From: Anaerolineae bacterium
GTDB taxonomy: Bacteria > Chloroflexota > Anaerolineae > Promineifilales > Promineifilaceae
DNA: 64,000 nt
Assembly: GCA_023382655.1 (NCBI GenBank)
Contig: JAHDWK010000020.1
Location: 1-64,000, forward strand
Direction of reading: 5' to 3'
Below, one piece after another: positions 58,514 through 64,000 of the stretch. Positions within the stretch are counted from its first letter, which is position 1; every line of letters starts with the position of its first letter. The position numbers and the translations under genes are program-made. The notes beneath the pieces were generated by a model that was not told where the DNA came from, did no database searches, and was given only the letters and a program-made list of their open reading frames with translations.

Positions 58514-59560
58514 ATGCGTGTGCTACTATTTGCTTTGATTTTTATTATGGGGGGCGGGGTTGCCTGCTCGTCAGCGCCGCCGCCTGTACCAACGGCCGTA
58601 CCCTTATCCGTTATGCTGCCCACAGAAGCGCCAACATCTGCGGCTACCCCCACGGCGGCGCCGGGCGTCACGGCTGTTTCGGCGGCGCTCAACACAAGCG
58701 TACCCACACCTGCCATCCCGCCAACCTTTACCAGCCCCCCATCACCAACCTACACGGCCGTTGCCTCGGCCACCGCCACCACAACGCCGACCCTCACGCC
58801 GACGCCCTGCCCACCAGGGCAGATACAAACCGGCCTTTTCCCCAGCCAGTTCACCGGCGAAAGCCAGTATCGTGTTTATTTGCCGCCGTGTTATGGGCTG
58901 GACGGCCGTGCCTACCCCGTCATCTATCTCTTCGGCGGCAACAGCCAGGATGACAGCGCCTGGGATACCTATGGTCTGGATGAAGCCGCCGAAGCCGCCA
59001 TCCAACAAAAACTCATCCCGCCACTGCTGTTGGTAATGGTGGATGGGGGTTGGATTGCCAACACTACCTCCGGCGGTCCTAACTCCTACGAAGCGCACAT
59101 TTTGAATTATCTGATCCCTTACATTGAGCAAAATTACTGCGTCTGGGCAGAACCGGCAGGGCGGGCTATTGGCGGGTTGTCGCGTGGTGGTTATTGGTCG
59201 CTGGAAATTGCCTTTCGCCATCCGGAGCAGTTTGTCAGTGTGGGGGGGCACAGCGCTGCCCTTATTGATTCCCATGCCGGTCCGGACATTAACCCGCAGT
59301 ACACCGCCCTGAGCAATGACCTGGGTGATCTGCGCATTTATCTGGATATTGGTGACCGGGATTATTTACGGCCGAATACCGAACAACTGCACGACGATAT
59401 GACTGCTCAGGGTATTCCCCACACCTGGGTTCTCAACGAGGGAGCGCATGAAGACAGCTATTGGCCGCAGTATCTCACCGATTACCTGCTCTGGTATGCC
59501 GAACCCTGGTCGCCGGATCGGACGGCATACCCGACGGCCGTGTGCCCGCCGCCAGAGTAA
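58514..59560 (+). CDS. Esterase-family lipoprotein (esterase D/feruloyl-esterase-like)
   Basis: The lipobox (MGGGVACSS) implies a start at ATG 58514, although a GGAG lies only two bases before it. In the 348-residue product a Thr/Pro/Ala linker (about 25-100) leads to a putative-esterase fold. Nucleophile elbow is GGLSRGGYWSLE, acid is in DIGDRDYLRP and His in NEGAHEDSYWPQYL. It should be anchored outside the membrane and hydrolyse an ester. There is no operon partner except perhaps the BatA-type gene 86 bases later. Confidence 0.85.
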   Translation: MRVLLFALIFIMGGGVACSSAPPPVPTAVPLSVMLPTEAPTSAATPTAAPGVTAVSAALNTSVPTPAIPPTFTSPPSPTYTAVASATATTTPTLTPTPCPPGQIQTGLFPSQFTGESQYRVYLPPCYGLDGRAYPVIYLFGGNSQDDSAWDTYGLDEAAEAAIQQKLIPPLLLVMVDGGWIANTTSGGPNSYEAHILNYLIPYIEQNYCVWAEPAGRAIGGLSRGGYWSLEIAFRHPEQFVSVGGHSAALIDSHAGPDINPQYTALSNDLGDLRIYLDIGDRDYLRPNTEQLHDDMTAQGIPHTWVLNEGAHEDSYWPQYLTDYLLWYAEPWSPDRTAYPTAVCPPPE

Positions 59561-59632
59561 TTGGCTAATTGCGTAATTGAGTAATTGCGTAATTTTCCGG
59601 TTACACCATTACCCATTTACCTGTTCTATGAT
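59559..59632. repeat. TAATTG-type degenerate palindrome
   Basis: Tandem TAATTGGCTAATTGCGTAAT words followed by a weak complement (ACACCATTACCCATTTACC) fill the gap before the BatA-type gene. Confidence 0.55.
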
Positions 59633-59646
59633 AACCTTCAGGCCGC

Positions 59647-61527
59647 ATGGCATTTCTGGCTCCCGCTTTTCTGCTTCTTGGTTTACTGGCAGCGCCCATC
59701 ATCCTGCTGTATATGCTGCGTTTGCGGCGGCGGGAGATGATGGTCAGCAGCACGTTACTCTGGCAAAAGCTGCTGCGGGATCGGGAGGCCAACGCCCCCT
59801 GGCAAAAGTTGCGGCGTAATTTGCTCCTGATTCTGCAACTGATTATTCTGGCGTTGTTAGTGCTGGCATTGGCACGGCCGTTTCTGCCCGTGCCCTCTCT
59901 CGTGAATAGCAGCGTTGTTGTCCTGTTGGACGGTTCCGTCTCTATGCAGGCCACCGATGTTGAACCCAATCGTTTTGCCGCTGCGCAAACTGAAGCCCAC
60001 CGTCTGGTGAACGACCTCAGTGGCGGCAACCAGATGACCCTCATCCTGGCCGGGCAAACGCCCACTGTCTTGACCGCCCCCACGACTGATAAAACCATTT
60101 TGCGCCAGGCCATTGACCAGGCGCAGCCGGAAAATGGCGCGGCCGATTGGTCGGCCGCTTTTGCTCTGGCTTCCGGCGCTGCTCAGGGGTTCCAGAAAGC
60201 GAAAATTATCCTCATTTCTGATGGCGGCCTGCCGGCTGATTTGCCGCCGCTGCCGGCCGAACTGGTGTATGTGCCGGTGGGGAACAGCGGTGAAAATCTG
60301 GCTATTACCGCACTGGCGACGCGGGCGACCACTGAGGGGATTGAACTGTTTGCCAGCGTAGCCAACCAGGGTGTGATTGACCGCGAGGCGCTGCTAACCA
60401 TTTCGTTGGACGGGGTGTTGTTTGATTCGCGCCGGGTGATGGCGCTAGGGCAGAGTACGGCCAGTGTGACGTGGCTGTTACCGTCGGACACGGCCGTTAT
60501 CCAGGCGCATCTCGCTAATCACCAGGGCGACAATTTACCACTGGATGACATCGCCTGGGCGGTGCATGAAGGCGGCGTCAGCAATCGCGCGCTGCTGGTG
60601 ACGGAAGGTAATTTGTTTTTGGAGCAAGTGTTTAGCGTTTTGCCCGGTGTGGAAGCGTTCAAAACGACGCCGGGCAGTGGCCTGCTGGCTGAAAACGGGG
60701 AGGCGGCTTTTGACCTGTATGTGTTTGATGGTGTGCCGCTGCTACAACCGCTGCCCGCCGCCGATATGCTCATCATTAACCCTCAGCCTGGTGATGGCGG
60801 TGATTTGTTCACGGTGAACGGTGTTTTTTCGGATACCGTCGCCATTCGGTTGGCCGACTCGCCCCTGCTGCAATTTGTAGATTGGCGCGATGTGAATGTG
60901 CGCGCTGCTAAAGAGGTGGTTGCCCCCTGGGCGCAAACACTGGTACAGGCACAGGGTGGCCCGCTGTTACAAATTGGGCAGCGCGGTGGAAATCGCGTGG
61001 CGCTGCTCAACTTTGACTTGCGCGACTCTGATTTGCCGCTGCAAATCGCTTTTCCTATCTTGATGGCAAACCTGACCGGCTGGCTTAGTCCGGGACGGGC
61101 GTTTGATGCCCCCACCGGTTTGCAGCCGGGTGATCCCGTGTCCATTACGCCGGCAGCCAGCAGCACGGCCGTGATTGTCATTAAACCGGATGGCACAATC
61201 TGGAATGCCGAAGTGGGTGAAGGTGAAGTCATCTTTGCCGAAACTGACCAGTTGGGACTGTACCAGGTGCGACTGCGCGATGGTGGTGTGGGTGGCGAGG
61301 AGCGCCCTGCCGGTAGTTTTGCCGTCAATTTATTTAACCTGGCTGAATCGGCGATTTTGCCGGCGGCGGGTGTACAGGTGGGGCAGACGGCCGTCACCAT
61401 TACTGAACAAGGCGCTGTCGGCCAGCGCGAGTTTTGGCCCTGGCTACTGGCGCTGGCCTTTGTGGTGCTATTGTTGGAGTGGTGGGTACACCACCGGGGC
61501 ACAAAGTTGCCCAGACTGAAATTTTGA
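59647..61527 (+). CDS. BatA/VWA-type membrane protein
   Basis: The 626-residue protein starts with the BatA N-terminal double helix (MAFLAPAFLLLGLLAAPIIL, then NLLLILQLIILALLVLALAR). A VWA domain follows with MIDAS residues D95-x-S97-x-S99 (LLDGSVSM) and ISDGG. Two beta-rich domains come next (about 235-560), and one C-terminal helix (FWPWLLALAFVVLLLEWW). In other phyla BatA-type proteins work with MoxR ATPases; none is adjacent here. The next gene starts 25 bases downstream and is probably co-transcribed. Confidence 0.85.
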   Translation: MAFLAPAFLLLGLLAAPIILLYMLRLRRREMMVSSTLLWQKLLRDREANAPWQKLRRNLLLILQLIILALLVLALARPFLPVPSLVNSSVVVLLDGSVSMQATDVEPNRFAAAQTEAHRLVNDLSGGNQMTLILAGQTPTVLTAPTTDKTILRQAIDQAQPENGAADWSAAFALASGAAQGFQKAKIILISDGGLPADLPPLPAELVYVPVGNSGENLAITALATRATTEGIELFASVANQGVIDREALLTISLDGVLFDSRRVMALGQSTASVTWLLPSDTAVIQAHLANHQGDNLPLDDIAWAVHEGGVSNRALLVTEGNLFLEQVFSVLPGVEAFKTTPGSGLLAENGEAAFDLYVFDGVPLLQPLPAADMLIINPQPGDGGDLFTVNGVFSDTVAIRLADSPLLQFVDWRDVNVRAAKEVVAPWAQTLVQAQGGPLLQIGQRGGNRVALLNFDLRDSDLPLQIAFPILMANLTGWLSPGRAFDAPTGLQPGDPVSITPAASSTAVIVIKPDGTIWNAEVGEGEVIFAETDQLGLYQVRLRDGGVGGEERPAGSFAVNLFNLAESAILPAAGVQVGQTAVTITEQGAVGQREFWPWLLALAFVVLLLEWWVHHRGTKLPRLKF

Positions 61528-61552
61528 TCCGCGAAGAGCGCGAAGTTTACCG

Positions 61553-62512
61553 ATGACCGATGACCGATTACTGAACGAAGATGAAGCCACTGAGGCCCCA
61601 CGCTGGACGCGCGGCCCGTTGGCACTGATGGCCTTTGCGGCGTTGCTGGGGTTGGGGCTGTGTCTGACGACGGCGCTTTTGCTGCTGCGGGGAGAGGTGC
61701 GGTCGTTACGGCCGTTTCGTGGCGACCCGACAGCCATTGCCCTGGTTATCAGTGGGCAGCCGCAGTTGGTCACATTTCCGGAGTTGAGTGAAAACGCCGC
61801 AACCTATTTAAACCAGCGCATTCGCGTCACTGGATATTACCTGCCTTTATCGCCACCTGATTGTGCCTTTCTGAATGGGCCAATTTTTAATTGGTCGTTA
61901 GTGTCGGAGGGGTTGCAGTTGAATGCACAGGGATTTGAGCGAGCATTGGCGTTGGCTGGGTCGGGCACGGTGCTCACCGTGGAAGGTATATGGCGGTTAT
62001 ATAGCGGCCCGTATGGTTGTGGCAAGGGGCCGGAATCGGCCGATGTGTGGTATTTGCAGGTGGAGCGCATTGTGCAGCCCAATCCGCTGGCGGCCACGAC
62101 GGCCGATCCCGCCGCCTTTTTGCTCATGGGTTTAAGTACGCCCATGTTCCCCACTGTTGGCCCCACCGGCACAGCCCGCCCCACAAACCAGGCGACGCCG
62201 ACGCTGCCTGCCAGCCCAACCCTGACTGTGCCCGGAGGAACGGGTACGGCCGTGACCGGAACAGTGATGCCTACCTTGACTTCTACCACCATCGGGGGGG
62301 TAACGGCCACGCCAACCGGTTCGTTAACAGCCACGGCGACCGGGACACGGCCGTCCACCCCCACCATTACTCCCACCGGTACCTTAACCACGCCGGGCGC
62401 TACCAGCCCACCGCCCCCTGCTACGCCCACGCCGCCCGGCAACCCGTATCCAGGGGCAACTAATACCCCGCCGCTGCCGGGTGGCACGCCCACCCCGACG
62501 CCAGGGTATTAA
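61553..62512 (+). CDS. Membrane-anchored protein with Thr/Pro-rich tail
   Basis: The 319-residue product has one N-terminal membrane helix (LALMAFAALLGLGLCLTTAL, after a 20-residue cytoplasmic segment). An outside globular part of about 130 residues follows (YLNQRIRVTGYYLPLSPPDC, TVLTVEGIWRLYSGPYGCGK). The low-complexity tail is rich in Thr, Pro and Gly (about 205-319). The globular part may be an OB-like fold because of the strand pattern, but I do not recognise it. It is probably co-transcribed with the BatA-type gene. Confidence 0.7.
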   Translation: MTDDRLLNEDEATEAPRWTRGPLALMAFAALLGLGLCLTTALLLLRGEVRSLRPFRGDPTAIALVISGQPQLVTFPELSENAATYLNQRIRVTGYYLPLSPPDCAFLNGPIFNWSLVSEGLQLNAQGFERALALAGSGTVLTVEGIWRLYSGPYGCGKGPESADVWYLQVERIVQPNPLAATTADPAAFLLMGLSTPMFPTVGPTGTARPTNQATPTLPASPTLTVPGGTGTAVTGTVMPTLTSTTIGGVTATPTGSLTATATGTRPSTPTITPTGTLTTPGATSPPPPATPTPPGNPYPGATNTPPLPGGTPTPTPGY

Positions 62513-62549
62513 GAGATGTGGCACAATTTGCTCAATCGCCTGACGCCGG

Positions 62550-63104
62550 TTAAGTGACCACCAGCAGCCCAACAGCAACCAGCATCGCCACAATAACCCA
62601 GCCGGTTTTTTGGGAAAGGGGGAGCAATTGTGTACACGCCCATTGGATGGTGGCGGTAGACAGTATGGGGCGGGACATATTGGCCCGACATTGGTCGCTG
62701 GCCCAGACATAGGCAAAGGTGAGCAGCGCCGGAATGAGCGCCAACCCAGCCGCCGGTATGAGGAACCAGAGGGGAAGGACGGGGATGATTTGGGGCGTTA
62801 ACATCGTAAGGAGGGCCAGGGTTAATACATGAATGGCCTGGTCTAGGATGAAGCCAGGAGTGAGAGGATCATTTGCATAGCGTAGTTTGGCCCAATCCGT
62901 CAGGTAATGCAAGATGCCCAGAATGAACAATGTTGGCCATACCTGCCAGAAGTTCTGGATGAGTAAGGCTGTAACCAGAACATGAATGGCGGCGTGCAGC
63001 GCCAGCCCCTTTGGCCCCTGGACTTTCATGCGAAAGATGCGATTCGTTTGTAGTGGGAAATCTCCTAGCAAGTGTGCCAGCAGGAGGGTAAGAAAAATGG
63101 TCAT
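62550..63104 (-). CDS. DUF3307-family membrane protein
   Basis: The 184-residue protein begins MTIFLTLLLAHLLGDFPLQT, the conserved N-terminus of DUF3307, and has TPGFILDQAIHVLTLALLTM with the conserved D-Q-x-x-H. It has five to six helices and its function is unknown. Members are widespread and often lie near regulators of the SatD type, none of which is seen here. Confidence 0.88.
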   Translation of the reverse strand: MTIFLTLLLAHLLGDFPLQTNRIFRMKVQGPKGLALHAAIHVLVTALLIQNFWQVWPTLFILGILHYLTDWAKLRYANDPLTPGFILDQAIHVLTLALLTMLTPQIIPVLPLWFLIPAAGLALIPALLTFAYVWASDQCRANMSRPILSTATIQWACTQLLPLSQKTGWVIVAMLVAVGLLVVT

Positions 63105-63291
63105 GTCAGATCACGTTGGCAGCAGCGCCGGGCACAGTGCAACCTTGTATGGGCGATTTGTTACTACTCTGTGTCTGGCGTCCGCCCCCAAAAGGGAGGA
63201 TTCTGTGGTTAATAAAGCTTGCAGAAAACCTGTTTCCGCAAGAATGTCATTATAAAACGGCCGTCAGCGCAAACTGTGTTTTATTTTACAG
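63105..63291. other. Intergenic region between two minus-strand genes
   Basis: No gene is supported in these 187 bases. One ACGGCCGT is present at about 63260, followed by a short AAACTGTGTTTTATTTTACAG stretch near the MFS stop with a weak T-rich end that might act as terminator on either strand. Confidence 0.4.
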
Positions 63292-64000
63292 TTAGTCGGT
63301 TAGGGCCGTCGCCGGATTCGTTTTCTGCTCAACTGGCATGACTTTGTGCAGCACGATAACCAGGGGCAGGGTGAGGATGGACAACAAGGCGCCGGTGGCA
63401 TAGGGTAGCGTGGGGCTGAGGGCAAAGATGGTGCCGGAAATGGCCGTGCTGATAATGGTGGAGATACTGACCACCGACTGGTTCACGCCCAGCACCTCGC
63501 CGCGCACTTCATCCGCTACCGTGCGCGTAGCCGCCGATTGCAGCGGGGGCATGAGCAGCCCCATGCCCAAGGCAAAAAACACGCTGCCAAAAGCGCCCAG
63601 CCAGGGGGAAGTGACCACCACAAAAATGAACAAACCGATGGCCCGTATAACCAGGCCCAGAGCAATGATCACTGTTTCATTCAGCCGCTTGATGGCGCGG
63701 GGCAACACGAGTAATTGGGTGATCAGTTGGGTAATGCCGACGACCGTGAGTAACAAGCCAATGCCCAGGTCGGTGATCTGCTGTGTGTAACCGGCAAACA
63801 GCACCGCCGCGCCATAGAGGGCAAAAGTAGATTGTAATAGCCCCAAGGCAAATTGCCCCACAAAGGAAAGCAGTAAGACGATGACTAATGGGTAATTGCT
63901 GAGGATGTGTCGTATGGAAAGAGTCCCACGACCGCGCTGGCGGTTTTGCTGGCGCTGTTCGGGGGAAAGCGTTTCATCAAGGGTGAAGTAGGTCAAAATT
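63292..64000 (-). CDS. MFS transporter, C-terminal part (5' end outside window)
   Basis: The frame is open to the window edge and encodes at least 235 residues: a basic linker after the sixth helix (TLDETLSPEQRQQNRQRGRG) and then six helices. Typical motifs include LGIGLLLTVVGITQLITQLL and PPLQSAATRTVADEVRGEVL. This is the C-terminal half of a major-facilitator drug/proton exporter-like protein. The TTG at 63994-63996 is unlikely to be the true start. The substrate is unknown. Confidence 0.85.
   Translation of the reverse strand, partial: ILTYFTLDETLSPEQRQQNRQRGRGTLSIRHILSNYPLVIVLLLSFVGQFALGLLQSTFALYGAAVLFAGYTQQITDLGIGLLLTVVGITQLITQLLVLPRAIKRLNETVIIALGLVIRAIGLFIFVVVTSPWLGAFGSVFFALGMGLLMPPLQSAATRTVADEVRGEVLGVNQSVVSISTIISTAISGTIFALSPTLPYATGALLSILTLPLVIVLHKVMPVEQKTNPATALTD

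Overview
The window looks like a chromosomal piece of an uncultured or filamentous Chloroflexota bacterium (Anaerolineae/Ardenticatenia-like). This is an inference from gene content: lipoproteins with long Thr/Pro- or Glu/Pro-rich linkers, BatA-type membrane proteins, CUT1 sugar transporters with GH65/GH130 enzymes, an ECF42 sigma factor with DGPF proteins, and large STAND ATPases. Most of the DNA is roughly 55-62 % GC. The most striking sequence-wide property is a highly iterated palindrome, ACGGCCGT, counted by eye about 118 times in coding and non-coding DNA, where base composition predicts about two. No rRNA, tRNA or CRISPR array was seen.

Region 1 (1-10.2 kb) is an accessory region of small unrelated modules on both strands: a truncated AT-rich gene, an HNH nuclease with a ribbon-helix-helix partner, a DUF4253-like protein, an intact higBA, a second toxin-antitoxin locus whose toxin is deleted and frameshifted, an AHSA1/SRPBCC gene broken by an 8-bp duplication, a RibD/DHFR-like protein, an ECF sigma factor with a membrane anti-sigma-like protein, a DUF4153-like membrane protein and a GNAT acetyltransferase. 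The modules are separated by 100-300 bp mosaic repeats. Two segments have the layout of integron attC sites and bracket the sigma/anti-sigma pair, so part of the region may be a remnant cassette array.

Region 2 (10.2-19.1 kb) carries a GH13 amylase coupled to a DUF2071 gene with an in-frame TAG, VOC and RibD-like enzymes, an AraC regulator, a secreted Gly-rich protein, a D-threonine-aldolase-like enzyme, a NarL-type response regulator and a beta-propeller lipoprotein. Region 3 (19.2-28.9 kb) is a minus-strand sugar locus: LacI repressor with a consensus promoter and double operator, a beta-phosphoglucomutase/GH65 fusion, a CUT1 ABC importer, YesL/DUF624 and a GH130 phosphorylase. A disaccharide would be imported, phosphorolysed and its sugar 1-phosphate isomerised.

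Region 4 (28.9-45 kb) holds an alpha/beta hydrolase, a STAND-BTAD regulator, two acyl-CoA ligases, a second hydrolase, a complete Liv-type ABC importer with an enlarged LivH, and a KAS III-like protein lacking two catalytic residues. The mixture suggests uptake and CoA activation of an organic acid. Region 5 (45-49.9 kb) has an ECF42-DGPF-VOC operon, a GPH-family transporter and a PIN/ribbon-helix-helix pair.

Region 6 (50-54.4 kb) is the best candidate for a new system: a SIR2-domain protein with a C-terminal effector-associated-like domain, followed on the same strand by a STAND ATPase with a membrane helix, a degenerate trypsin-fold domain and WD40 repeats. Region 7 (54.5-64 kb) contains a pRiA4-ORF3-like protein, an RlmK-type rRNA methyltransferase, a ROK kinase, a double-VOC protein, an esterase lipoprotein, a BatA/VWA protein, a DUF3307 protein and the C-terminal half of an MFS transporter.
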